DNA from: Mesotaenium endlicherianum
Lineage: Eukaryota > Streptophyta > Zygnematophyceae > Zygnematales > Mesotaeniaceae
DNA: 22,492 nt
Direction: 5' to 3'
NCBI GenBank assembly: GCA_009602735.1
Contig: WELA01011783.1
Coordinates: forward strand, 1 to 22,492
Shown: piece by piece, positions 1 through 7,068 of the stretch
Layout: each line of letters opens with the position of its first letter
Numbering within the stretch: the stretch's first letter is position 1
Notes under the pieces: model-generated
The model's input: the letters and a program-made list of their open reading frames with translations, nothing else
What the model was told of the DNA's origin: nothing
Databases searched by the model: none
Position numbers and translations under genes: made by a program

Positions 1-2
1 CA

Positions 3-176
3 GATTTCCTTGAGTAGGCTCTCCCATTGGCGCTGGAGGAGGGTGTACTCCTCCTTGTGGTGCTTCTTGTTGTTGCAAATTTTCTTGAGTGGGCTCTCCC
101 ATCGGTGTTGGAGGAGGGTGTCTTGGAAGGGAAGGGCTTCCTTCGAAAGCTTGCTGCTGGTCTTGAGATCGGCCAT
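3..176 (-). CDS. Possible gag start of the truncated element (partial)
   Basis: An ATG 24 bases downstream of the primer-binding site opens a frame (starting MADLKTSSKLSKEAL) that runs 58 codons to the window edge without a stop. It is rich in Lys, Leu and Gln and contains a 25-residue repeat (two versions of LLQ-R-WES-LK-I) caused by a 75-bp tandem duplication. A second frame over the same bases is also open and reads as a Pro/Gln-rich repeat (HPPP-PMGEPTQ), so the true frame is uncertain. No known domain is recognised. The position after LTR and primer site is what suggests gag. Confidence 0.35.
   Translation of the reverse strand, partial: MADLKTSSKLSKEALPFQDTLLQHRWESPLKKICNNKKHHKEEYTLLQRQWESLLKEI
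11..125 (-). repeat. 75-bp tandem duplication, two copies
   Basis: The block ctcccat-gg-g-tggaggagggtgt occurs at about 21-46 and again at about 96-121, a period of 75 bp (25 codons), so the reading frame is kept. The copies differ by several substitutions. The left copy runs close to the window edge, so more copies may lie outside. Confidence 0.7.
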
Positions 177-200
177 CTTCTTGTGCTACCAAAGTGCCTA

Positions 201-212
201 GCTCCGATACCA
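201..212 (-). other. Primer-binding site (tRNA-iMet-like)
   Basis: On the minus strand this reads TGGTATCGGAGC, one base after the LTR end. It matches the plant initiator-Met primer site (TGGTATCAGAGC) except for one base. It fixes the orientation of the element and marks the inner border of its 5' LTR. Confidence 0.8.
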
Positions 213-213
213 C

Positions 214-716
214 TGTAGTGAAACAGATAGATGAAGTACTTAGTGAAATGTAATATTTAATCTATTCAAGACAAGGATCTTTGAACACAAGTGGTAGCTT
301 CTTGAAAGAGAGATGGCTTCTTGAAAGTTAATATATTTCTGGAGTTTGGCAAGTACAAGAGTGATTCTCGAATGTCTTTCTATGTTCTAGCTCTTGTTTA
401 TATACTTGCTACATAAGTAATTTCTAGGAAGGTGTATGTTGATGTGTTGGCACCCAACACATCCCAAAACTTGCCACCTCTTTCTAGAATAATGTACACA
501 TGTCCTTTTGACCTAAAAATGGCACATTTGACTTTTACCACATGGAGTTCTTCTAGGTCTTTCCTCTAACTTCGAAAATGCCTTAGAAGGTTCAAAGGAC
601 ATGAACCAAGTTAATAGAGTACCTATTCACACTTGACTCCACACAATACTACTCCAAATATATTTGAAAACATTAAAATATATGTAAACTAATGTGTAAT
701 AACTCAAATCACTACA
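214..716 (-). repeat. 5' LTR of the left-edge retrotransposon
   Basis: 503 bp, beginning TGTAGTGATTTGAG and ending TTTCACTACA on the minus strand. A TATA-like box (TATATAAA on the minus strand, 404 to 397) sits in the middle and could define the U3/R border. An inner motif near 443-459 (TGTTGGGTGCCAACACATC on the minus strand) is itself nearly palindromic and could be mistaken for an LTR start. The outer border at 716 is preferred because of the 8-bp terminal repeats and because the host element's coding frame breaks there. Confidence 0.75.
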
Positions 717-1763
717 CCCGGGTGGTATTTCAGTTGGAAACACTGACTTATACTTTTGCAAAAGAGCAAAAAGGTCGGCTGTGAGTGTTTCTTCATGACC
801 AGTAATTTCCAACATCGGTTCTTGCGTAAAGAGCGTAGTTGAAGTTGCTGGGGAATCGGGTCTCAGTAATCCAAAGAAAACATTTTGACCGTGCTTTGCC
901 AAACGTCGCGCTTGCTTTATGGACAATAGAAGAGTCTTCGAAGGACTTTCCAAGGCCATATCGGGCTTAAGGGACTGAAGAGAGATCTTCCTGGTCCCCT
1001 TGCGTACAATGCATGTCTTTTGGCTGAAGTCAAGCAATGCACTTGTTTGCGTAAGCCAATCATTACCCAAAACTGCGTTGATTCCATGCGGCAATTCAGT
1101 TACGTAGAATTGTACAAGCCCATGGAAGGACTGCACGCTGAGCGGTAATTTAAGCATTCCAGTAATGCAAGCTAACGAGCCATCGCCAAGGCGAAGAGTC
1201 TCGTCCTTGAGTATTGAAAACAACTTCATCCCTTGTGCAAAACGTGCACTAATGAAGCTTACTGACGCGCCTGAATTAATGACTGTAAAGCATGATTTAC
1301 CTGAAACTTTCGTTTCAAATGTCATACTTAATCCCAAAGAAGCATTATGCATCAGCAGCAACGTCCTCGCCTTGAGAGGAATGTGGGAAATATGGAGGTC
1401 CTTTACCAAAATCCCATTTTGCATTGCTGTCCTTGCGCGAAACCGAGTAATCGGGTCAAAGTACGCGCGAATATGTGTGAATGCAGCAATATATATTGGT
1501 GCAAGACACTTGTGCATTTTCCGTAAGCGAGATAAGTGTTCGTAACACTTGGCAAGGTTAGGATCATGCGGCTGAAAGTGCAAGAACATGGTATCATGGA
1601 TGCACTCGAGTTCCAAGAACTCAGCAAAGCTCAACACTGGCATACAAATATATTCGTTTCGAAGTATATTTATATCGGGTATGCCTGAGTGAACAAGGAT
1701 TCTTGTCGCCTGCGGTCCTTGATGGGCCCGGCATCCCTTGGGCCGCCTGTAAAAAAGGACCAA
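717..1763 (-). pseudogene. Ty3/Gypsy aspartic protease and RT-linker remnant
   Basis: The frame encodes a retropepsin-like domain: a flap/active-site segment with NSGAS at residues 163-167, then LRLGDGS, a hydrophobic strand, VLGNDWL and the linker LLQKYKSVFPTEIPPG that normally precedes RT. This order is typical of Ty3/Gypsy Pol. The catalytic Asp of D(S/T)G is replaced by Asn (codon at 1275-1277), so the protease should be inactive. The frame continues to 627, but residues after PPG come from the LTR of the inserted element and are not native. The first roughly 50 residues overlap the gag-like frame and are probably out of frame, pointing to a frameshift or deletion near 1620-1760. No CCHC zinc knuckle is present where one would be expected. 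Confidence 0.75.
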
Positions 1764-2085
1764 TCAAAGGATAAGTGTCCATGGCAGCAACAAAGCGAGT
1801 GACAAGGTCGGCCAACTCAGTATGAGTGGCTTCAGCGAGGTTAACACGGTCTTCTGTACGACCAATGACGTCGGACAAAGTACTAAGTGCCATTGTCATG
1901 GTTTGACTGTCAGTCGTCAAGGCCGTGAAGCATTGTAAAATGGTTTGCTGGAAAGTGCGCGGCGAGATTGGCTCGGCGGGCAATCCTCCATCATCGCTGC
2001 TGGTGACGACAGGAGCGGGAAGAGCAGCTGCAGCGGCGGCGGCAGCAGCGGCAGCAGTCGCAGCGGCACCATTGTCGCCCTCCAT
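1621..2085 (-). pseudogene. Gag remnant with poly-alanine tract
   Basis: Starting at the ATG at 2085 (MEGDNGAAAT) the frame encodes a run of 11 alanines, a Pro/Ser stretch (LPAPVVTSSDDGG), and a helical segment with many Thr, Leu and Asp residues (up to DTYPLIGPFLQAA). It lies between the primer site and the protease, the place of gag in Ty3/Gypsy elements, but no clear retrotransposon-gag core or zinc knuckle remains. The same frame is open further upstream to 2220, but that stretch is probably leader. The end of the frame is a shadow of the protease region. Assignment rests on position rather than motif. Confidence 0.5.
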
Positions 2086-2272
2086 ATGGAAGCCGAGATA
2101 GCGCCGGAAGAGAGAGAAAAAATTTCCCGTCGAAACACGATAAGCGACCGGGGGGTCAGGGCAGTACTGGGATGGGTGACCTTCCCAATACGAAAAATGG
2201 CCCCAAATATATTTTCCCAAAATGTATTCCAGCCACTAAAAAAAGAAAAGAAATCCTTAAGAAACCGAGATC

Positions 2273-2285
2273 GGCTCCAATACCA
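2273..2285 (-). other. Primer-binding site of family A element
   Basis: On the minus strand TGGTATTGGAGCC follows the LTR end after a single base. It resembles the initiator-Met primer site, with two differences in the middle. It proves that the adjacent LTR is a 5' LTR and that the element reads leftward. Confidence 0.8.
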
Positions 2286-2426
2286 ATGTGACGTTTCTGC
2301 TTTTGGAGAGGATCTTTCCTCGGTATTCAAGGAATATTTAATTCAAGTAGGAGGAAAATCTGTATACTTGTGGAAATTGACGAATACTCGAAAGAGCGAA
2401 AGTGAAAACTAACGTAGAATGTGTGC

Positions 2427-2447
2427 TTGTGAGAGTTGCACTCACAA
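2427..2447 (-). promoter_or_regulatory. 7-bp hairpin just downstream of the TATA box
   Basis: TTGTGAG (2427-2433) and CTCACAA (2441-2447) are perfect inverted repeats around a 7-base loop. The hairpin starts about 13-20 bases after the TATA box, so it should lie at or near the transcription start. The same hairpin is found at 16940-16960, and with a shortened stem at about 18910-18930. Confidence 0.55.
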
Positions 2448-2453
2448 TGACTC

Positions 2454-2473
2454 TGCAGGTATTTATACCTGCA
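2454..2473 (-). promoter_or_regulatory. LTR TATA box inside a palindrome
   Basis: TATAAATA (minus strand, 2467-2460) lies inside the palindrome TGCAGGTA-TTTA-TACCTGCA. TATA-like boxes occupy the same place in the two related solo LTRs (16919-16926 and 18889-18896), so this is very probably the U3 core promoter of the family. Confidence 0.65.
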
Positions 2474-2653
2474 CAACATGAGGCACTGGAGTGCTTCGAG
2501 TCACCACCTAGGGCACTGGTTCATGTTCAACGAAAACGGTCGAAGGGACGTGTCCCATTCGGCCGAATGCTCGAAACGCGCAGTTGGCCGTTTGGAGACT
2601 TTTCGACGGTTTCCGAAAAACCGTTTCGCGCCAAACGGGCGTTTTCACATTCT

Positions 2654-2676
2654 CGCGACTTTCCGAAAAAGTCGCG
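2654..2676. repeat. Perfect 9-bp hairpin in LTR
   Basis: CGCGACTTT (2654-2662) and AAAGTCGCG (2668-2676) are perfect inverted repeats around the loop CCGAA. AGTCGCG recurs nearby at 2689-2695 and 2771-2776. The zone corresponds to the hairpin-rich zones of the two related solo LTRs, although the repeated word differs from copy to copy. Confidence 0.7.
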
Positions 2677-2728
2677 ATTGATCGCGGAGTCGCGTACACA
2701 TGCTTTCGTCATGAACCGGTAGTTTAAA

Positions 2729-2800
2729 AAGCTTTTGGCCTATCGGTTAGGTGTGAACGTTTCAAGCGAAAGTCGCGGGTTCGAATCCGCTCGGATGCAA
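2729..2800 (+). ncRNA. tRNA-like sequence embedded antisense in LTR
   Basis: On the plus strand, opposite to the element, a good Pol III A box (TGGCCTATCGG, 2736-2746) and an exact B box (GGTTCGAATCC, 2778-2788) lie 31 bp apart, the spacing of a tRNA. A four-base-pair D stem with an 8-base-type loop can be drawn (GCCT...AGGT). The anticodon arm is shortened and the T stem has a mismatch, so this is not a functional tRNA gene. The related solo LTRs carry recognisable versions at the same place and orientation (16503-16556, 18589-18640). It may be an old SINE or tRNA fragment captured by the LTR family. Transcription is not shown. Confidence 0.5.
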
Positions 2801-2813
2801 AGCAACTTTGCAT
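2795..2813. repeat. 8-bp hairpin beside the tRNA-like sequence
   Basis: ATGCAAAG (2795-2802) and CTTTGCAT (2806-2813) pair around a 3-base loop directly at the 3' side of the tRNA-like module. The related LTRs keep TGCAAAG next to the module but not the full hairpin. Confidence 0.6.
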
Positions 2814-3202
2814 ATTTCGTTTCGGTTGACTTGACGACTGTTTGTTTGTATTAATGATACGACAGTTTCTTCGTATTACGACTAGTCGTAATCCGAAATC
2901 TGTGATTGTCCATTATTCGTAATAATGACAATCAAAATAACTTAATCAAACAATGATTAACTAAATTATCATCTCATAATTATTCAAAGTAACTTTATGA
3001 ATGATTATGTCGTACTTTTGCGAAGTAGTCGAATTACGTTACGACGCTTTTTGTAATAGTATCTTGGTCGTTTCGCCAATCGACCGGGAAATAATCGGCA
3101 CACGTGCAATCATTTATCAAATAACTTATGATAAATAGTATAACGTACTTTAGGTAATTGGGAAAACGTCCCAAATACGCCTAAAAAGCTCAAATCGTTA
3201 CA

Positions 3203-3703
3203 TTCGCTATGCCGAGGAAACTCCTGAGTTGATGAATATCAGCAGGCACCGGCCAATCTCTGACTGCTTGCACCTTCTTCTGTTCCACCTTGACTCCTTC
3301 AGCTCCCACTATGTGTCCAAGAAACTCGACTTCCTTGAGACAGAAGTCGCACTTTCTCATCTTCCCATATTTAACATAGATCTCTCAAGACCTCCAACAC
3401 CTTTCTCAGATGCTCCACATGCTCTTCCAAGGTCTTCGAATAGATCAGGATGTCGTCCAAAAATACCACCACAAACTGGTCCAAGTAGGGTCTGAAGATA
3501 CTATTCATGAGTCCCATGAATGTAGCAGGTGCATTAGTCAACCCAAAAGGCATGACTGTGAACTCGAAAAAATCATAGCGAGTTCTGAAAGCAGTCTTCT
3601 GAACATCTCCTTCCGCAATTCGTACCTGGTGATAGCCACTCCTCAAATCGATCTTCGAGAAATACTTCGGCCCGACAAGCCTGTCAATCAACTCGTCCAC
3701 TCA
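3203..3703 (-). pseudogene. RT fragment of left chromovirus copy
   Basis: Minus-strand translation gives the central RT palm: [13 protein letters not shown] (first catalytic Asp), [15 protein letters not shown], then [11 protein letters not shown], with the two catalytic Asp residues intact, unlike in the plus copy. A stop codon (3703-3701, TGA) replaces the CGA Arg codon seen in the other copy ([11 protein letters not shown]), a C-to-T change at a CpG. A +1 frameshift plus stop follows near 3371-3390 (after EVLRD). The remaining stretch to 3203 still resembles the RT thumb/connection (CDFC, FLGHIVG, RDWPVP, LRSFLG) in another frame. Inactive. Confidence 0.85.
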
Positions 3704-3860
3704 TGGAAGTGAGTACCTGTTCTTGATGGTGACCTTGTTGAGAGCCCGGTAGTCGACACACATCCTCATAGTCCCATCCTTCTTCTTCACAAATAAGACT
3801 GGCGCCGCAAACGATTGTCGATAGGCGGGTCTCACTGGTGGCTTGCTCCCTGGTTCCAAC
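3704..3860 (-). other. Site of 78-bp in-frame deletion in RT
   Basis: Around 3796-3806 on the minus strand SFA is joined directly to APVLF. The plus copy at about 11555-11640 has 78 extra bases there, encoding the conserved RT segment [14 protein letters not shown]. Both deletion ends carry TTTGC. The deletion removes the N-terminal RT motif that precedes the fingers, so the left copy would be defective even without its stops. Confidence 0.7.
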
Positions 3861-4756
3861 TCGATCTTGTGCTCCATAGCCCTCTGTGGAGGTAATCCTG
3901 CAGGTAGCTCCTCAGGAAATACGCACTTGAACTCCTCTAACAGCTCCTTAATTTGGGCAAGCATCTCAGCAGGCTTCTTCTCGTGAGCAGTTGGGCTCTG
4001 CTCCTTCTGAGCAAGGGGATTAGACACCACTACTTGCTCCTCCGGCGATGTACATTCGCCCAGGCTGTTAGGATTCACGCTTGCTCCATCTGATGACCTG
4101 GCCAGGGCCACCAAAACAAGGTACATCTCCTTCACCTGATTCGCCCTGCATAGCTTCTTAACTTGCAGGCTCGACAGAAGACAGTTACTTGTGGTCGTAT
4201 CTACCTCCACCTGTTTCGCTGTCTCCATTCGACCATCACGCCCTTGGACTTTCACTTGTCCTGTGCTCCAGTGCACTTGAGGGTTGGCTTTCCTCAGCCA
4301 TGGTCGGCCCAATATCACCTCATGGTGACCCAACTCTGCCTGCTCCATAACTTCCTTACTCCGGTGCCCCGCTACTTCCACGTGAATAGCTTCCGTAGGT
4401 GCACCACACTTGAGTCTCTGCCCATTTGCCAAAATTGCCTCCTTAGGCTCATAATGCTTCTGCACAGGGATTCGCCACTCTTTCACCAGCTTCTTGTGCA
4501 CAAAGTTTGCACTTGCGCCACTGTCGACCATACACTTCGCCTTGTTGCCGTCGACCACTCCTTCCACGATGATAGGCTTGTCAACGTCTCGTCCTTTGCT
4601 TCTCGGCAGGCTCCTGGGGATAACCTCCTTGTGAGTTCTCGTCTTCACGCCAGTAGACACCCCAGAACGACTTACTGGCGTCCTCCTTTTTCCTGCTGTT
4701 GAGGTTGCTTCGCCTTCACATGACAGTCTCGAGCCAGATGTCCAAGCTTGCCGCAA
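3704..4756 (-). pseudogene. Protease-linker-RT N-terminus, left chromovirus copy
   Basis: Residues 58-160 are a retropepsin-like domain with an intact catalytic motif VDSGAS (Asp78), GQRLKCG and [10 protein letters not shown] 100-residue linker follows and ends in [19 protein letters not shown], then the RT fingers ([26 protein letters not shown]). Compared with the plus copy, 26 residues (from ELDELKKQ to RPSESPFA) are missing in frame. The breakpoints share the word TTTGC, which suggests a microhomology deletion. The frame is one base back (-1) from gag, with an 85-base overlap, the same geometry as in the plus copy. It ends at the TGA at 3703-3701. Confidence 0.85.
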
Positions 4757-5367
4757 CTATAGCACGGTCCTCTCGGCTTGAAATTCTGCTGCCTGCGCTG
4801 GTACTGCACAAGTCCCAACTCCATGGGTACTGGACCTTGAACACTCGTGCTTGGCGCTTGAGATCCAAAGTGTCGATATCCTCCAAAGTTGTGGCTGCCC
4901 CACTGCCTCTGACTATACTCCACAGCGTCGACCCTTGTTGCCAATGCCATCATTTCTCCAAGACTGGTAGGGTCCTTGAGCGCCACTTCCTTGGCCACAG
5001 TTGGCTTGAGTCCCCTCTTGAACTTGTCCATCATCTCCGACTCGTGCATGGATGGACATTGAAGCACCAGCTCGTTGAAGCGCGATACATACTCCTGAAC
5101 GCTTCCTCGTTGACGAAGGCGCACCAATAGATCTCGAGCGGTAGCCTCGGGTGCAATAGGTTGAAATTGCCTCTTCAAACCTTCAGATAGCTGATCAATT
5201 GTAGCAGGAACTCCAGACAGCTGCTCCTGTCGCTCATACCAAGCTCCAGCACTCTTCTGCAGCAAAGTTGTGACAAAGGCGACTTGCCTGTCGGGCGTGA
5301 GCGCAGAATACTCCATAAACTTCCTCACTCCAAAATCCCATTCATGAACAGGCGGCGATCCACGCAA
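4672..5367 (-). pseudogene. Gag of left chromovirus copy (5'-truncated)
   Basis: The frame encodes a retrotransposon-gag core (PPVHEWDFGVRKF...TLLQKSAGAWYE) followed by a CCHC zinc knuckle [14 protein letters not shown] at residues 202-215 and a basic Gln-rich tail ending at the stop at 4672. The core packages RNA in the virus-like particle; the knuckle binds nucleic acid. No stop is present in what remains, but the true N-terminus, leader and LTR are lost at the foldback junction. The Met at 5367 lies within the junction and is not the original start. Sequence is slightly better preserved than gag of the plus copy. Confidence 0.85.
5288..5363. other. 76-bp loop of the inverted repeat
   Basis: The loop continues the left copy's gag reading frame on the minus strand (PPVHEWDFGVRKFMEYSALTP), so it belongs to the left copy and not to an unrelated spacer. 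The right copy begins abruptly inside gag at the matching position. Confidence 0.75.
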
Positions 5368-5979
5368 GTCGCCTTTGTCATAACTTTGCTGCAGAAGAGT
5401 GCTGGAGCTTGATATGAACGAGAAGAGCAGCTGTCTGGAGTTCCTGCTACTGTTGATCAGCTATTTGAAGGCTTGAAGAGGCAATTTTGACCTATTGCAC
5501 CCGAGGCTACCGCTCGAGATCTATTGGTGCGCCTTCGTCAACGAGGAAGCGTTCAGGAGTATGTATCGCGCTTCAACGAGCTGGTGCTTCAATGTCCATC
5601 CATGCACGAGTCGGAGATGATGGACAAGTTCAAGAGGGGACTCAAGCCAACTGTGGCCAAGGAAGTGGCGCTCAAGGACCCTACCAGTCTTGGAGAAATG
5701 ATGGCATTGGCAATAAGGGTCGACGCTGTGGAGTATAGTCAGAGGCAGTGGGGCAGCCACAACTTTGGAGGACGTCCACACTTTGGATCTCAAGTGCCAA
5801 GCACGAGTGGACAAGGCCCAGTACCTATCGAGTTGGGACTTGTGCAGTACCAGCGCAGGCAGCAGAATTTCAAGCCGAGAGGACCCTGCTATAATTGCAA
5901 CAAGCTTGGACATCTGGCTCGAGACTGTCATGTGAAGGCGAAGCAACCTCAACAGCAGGAAAAAGGAGGACGCCAGTAA
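5364..5979 (+). pseudogene. Gag of right chromovirus copy
   Basis: Same protein as the left copy, starting inside the gag core (QVAFV-TLLQKSAGA). Two in-frame TGA stops, at 5410-5412 (Trp codon in the left copy) and 5488-5490 (Gln codon in the left copy), break it. From 5524 it is open through the zinc knuckle [14 protein letters not shown] to the normal gag stop at 5977-5979. The last 85 bases overlap the pol frame. Confidence 0.85.
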
Positions 5980-6336
5980 GTCGTTCTGGGGTGTCTACTG
6001 GCGTGAAGACGAGAACTCACAAGGAGGTTATCCCCAGGAGCCTGCCGAGAAGCGAAAAACGAGATGTTGACAAGCCTATCATCGTGGAAGGAGTAGTCGA
6101 CGGCAACAAGGCGAAGTGTATGGCCGACAGTGGCGCAAGTGCAAACCTTGTGCACAAGTAGCTGGTGAAAGAGTGGCAAATCCCTGTGCAAAAGCAATAT
6201 GAGCCTAAGGAGGCAATTTTGGCGAATGGGCAGAGACTCAAGTGTGGTGCACCTACGGAAGCTATTGACGTGGAAGTAGCGGGGCACCAGAGTACTAAAG
6301 TTATGGAGCACGCAGAGTCAGGTCACTATGAGGTGA
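5895..6336 (+). pseudogene. Protease 5' part, right chromovirus copy
   Basis: Pol frame, one base back from gag. It contains [10 protein letters not shown] and the catalytic motif ADSGAS (Asp codon at 6126-6128). A TAG at 6159-6161 replaces the Lys codon found in the left copy (VHK-K-LVKEW). After the stop the frame continues as LVKEWQIPVQ and GQRLKCG to 6336, where the 4.7-kb element is inserted. It resumes in frame at 11048 if one copy of the 9-bp flanking repeat is discounted. The listed start is only the first Met in the overlap; the real pol product would need frameshifting from gag. Confidence 0.85.
6328..6336 (+). repeat. 9-bp direct repeat (left flank of insertion)
   Basis: ATGAGGTGA stands directly before the inserted element's LTR and again directly after it at 11039-11047. 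The empty site (ATGAGGTGATATTGGGCC on the minus strand) is present in the left chromovirus copy around 4308-4322. LTR retrotransposons usually duplicate 4-6 bp, so 9 bp is longer than expected. Confidence 0.75.
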
Positions 6337-7050
6337 TNTGAAAGGGGGAAGGGTCCGGGGAGTGCGCCCACACACACTCACGCACCCTCACCCGCGAGTG
6401 GAAGCGTGCACGAGGGCCTTTCCTAGTTGCATACACAAGGTGGAGTGGCCTGGTGGTATGCCACCCTTGTAAGAGTTAGAGGGCTACATGAGAGAGGTGT
6501 GGAAAAGAACTCACTTTATTAAGAAAAGTCGTGTACAAGATAAGAAGGTTAGACTAGAATAAGCCCCCTCTACTTCCTTGTGCTTCCCATTTATCCTTTA
6601 ACTCTAAGTGTCCTCTCTAGCAAAGTACCTCCAGAACCTTCTCCTATGGCTCCTTCCATGTAGGTGACCTTGCCTAGTTGGACAAGCTAGCACACTCACA
6701 CGCACACAATCACACTCTAGAATATTCTACTACACAATCCACTAACTCCTCATGGAGTTTCTAGAAATTCCACGATCACTTTGGCACTCTACGTAATTGT
6801 ACGTACTTTCTGGAACCCTCATGTTTCAATGTCCTACTTCCTGGACTCCAACCGAAATTTTTGTCACTGGACCTGTCCTTGTCACTAAATAGAATCTGTG
6901 ACATTAAAAACTCACTAAAAACTTCCAAAATTCATAACTATCTCAATACTTGTCCAAATGACTTGAAATAAAGGCCAAAGTTCTTCTAAAATTACATTCT
7001 ATGCATATAAAATACTAGAAAGATACAAACTACACATTCATAACCTTACA
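6337..7050 (-). repeat. 3' LTR of the 4.7-kb element
   Basis: 714 bp. On the minus strand it starts TGTAAGGTTATGAATG and ends CTTTCACA (one base in the terminal word is unknown, N at 6338). It differs from the partner LTR by roughly 17 substitutions and one indel by eye. An AATAAAG polyadenylation-like word is present on the minus strand near 6512-6519. Confidence 0.9.
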
Positions 7051-7068
7051 TTATCCCCCTCCTCAAGA
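7051..7068 (-). other. Polypurine tract of the 4.7-kb element
   Basis: On the minus strand CATCTTGAGGAGGGGGATAA runs directly into the LTR. The chromovirus has almost the same sequence before its 3' LTR at 14245-14263, so the two families share the plus-strand primer. Confidence 0.75.

Larger units (their letters stand above)
1..716 (-). mobile_element. LTR retrotransposon, 5' end (truncated by window edge)
   Basis: Read on the minus strand this is the 5' end of an LTR retrotransposon: a 503-bp LTR (716 to 214), a one-base spacer, a primer-binding site (212 to 201), then an open frame from 176 to the window edge. The LTR has perfect 8-bp terminal inverted repeats (TGTAGTGA / TCACTACA). Its right border falls exactly where the protease-linker reading frame of the next element stops making sense, so the element was inserted into that older one. 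The expected 5-bp target duplication would start CCCGG at 717; its partner is outside the window. A short gap between primer site and start codon is common in Ty1/Copia, but no diagnostic domain is visible, so the superfamily is left open. Confidence 0.8.
717..3202 (-). mobile_element. Degenerate Ty3/Gypsy element, 5' half (family A)
   Basis: On the minus strand the order is LTR (3202-2287), primer site (2285-2273), gag remnant, then aspartic protease and the linker leading to RT. The coding part is cut at 717 by the insertion of the left-edge element, so RT, RNase H and integrase are not in the window. The LTR abuts chromovirus RT sequence at 3203. The undisturbed version of that site exists in the other chromovirus copy at 12227-12240, which shows that this element inserted into the chromovirus. 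The 5 bp beside the LTR (TTCGC, 3203-3207) are the expected target duplication. Confidence 0.85.
2287..3202 (-). repeat. 5' LTR of family A element (916 bp)
   Basis: Begins TGTAACGATTTGAGC and ends AAACGTCACA on the minus strand. It is clearly related to the LTRs at 16095-17122 and 18104-19077 (shared start TGTAACRAT, GGCGTATTTGGGACGTTTT, a block CACACGYGTGCC, a TATA region and the end). On the minus strand the order is a conserved U3 start, a stretch with the antisense tRNA-like module, a hairpin-rich zone, a TATA box at 2467-2460, then a short hairpin and the R/U5 part. Confidence 0.9.
3203..5287 (-). repeat. Left arm of large inverted repeat
   Basis: This arm pairs with 5364-6336 plus 11048-12237 on the opposite strand. 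Arm length is 2085 bp here, against about 2163 bp on the right after removing the 4.7-kb insertion. The difference is explained by the 78-bp deletion and a few small indels. Inner ends are exact at GCAAGTC (5287 / 5364). Outer ends are limited by the family A insertion, so the original palindrome may be longer. Confidence 0.85.
3203..5363 (-). mobile_element. Chromovirus (Ty3/Gypsy) left copy, minus strand
   Basis: On the minus strand this copy reads gag, protease, linker and RT up to the start of the connection domain. It is then cut by the family A element at 3203. The 5' LTR and the first part of gag are missing: the sequence turns into the opposite-strand copy at 5287/5364. It is closely similar to the plus-strand copy and has suffered a premature stop, a frameshift and a 78-bp in-frame deletion in pol. 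Confidence 0.9.

Noticed and set aside
443..459. LTR border at TGTTGGGTGCCAACA
   Set aside because: It looks like a typical LTR start, but the 8-bp terminal repeats and the break in the host coding frame place the border at 716.
1165..1545. 126-codon plus-strand frame
   Set aside because: Antisense shadow of the protease remnant with no recognisable motif.
1945..2412. 155-codon plus-strand frame over gag and LTR
   Set aside because: It runs across the primer site and LTR border antisense to the element; the Ser/Gly-rich part is the shadow of the poly-Ala codons.
2729..2800. Functional tRNA gene
   Set aside because: The anticodon arm is too short, the T stem has a mismatch and no paired acceptor stem is seen; it is called tRNA-like only.
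4163..5130. Long plus-strand frames over the left chromovirus copy
   Set aside because: The same peptides appear antisense to the right copy (about 5521-6311), as expected for shadows of gag and protease in an inverted repeat.
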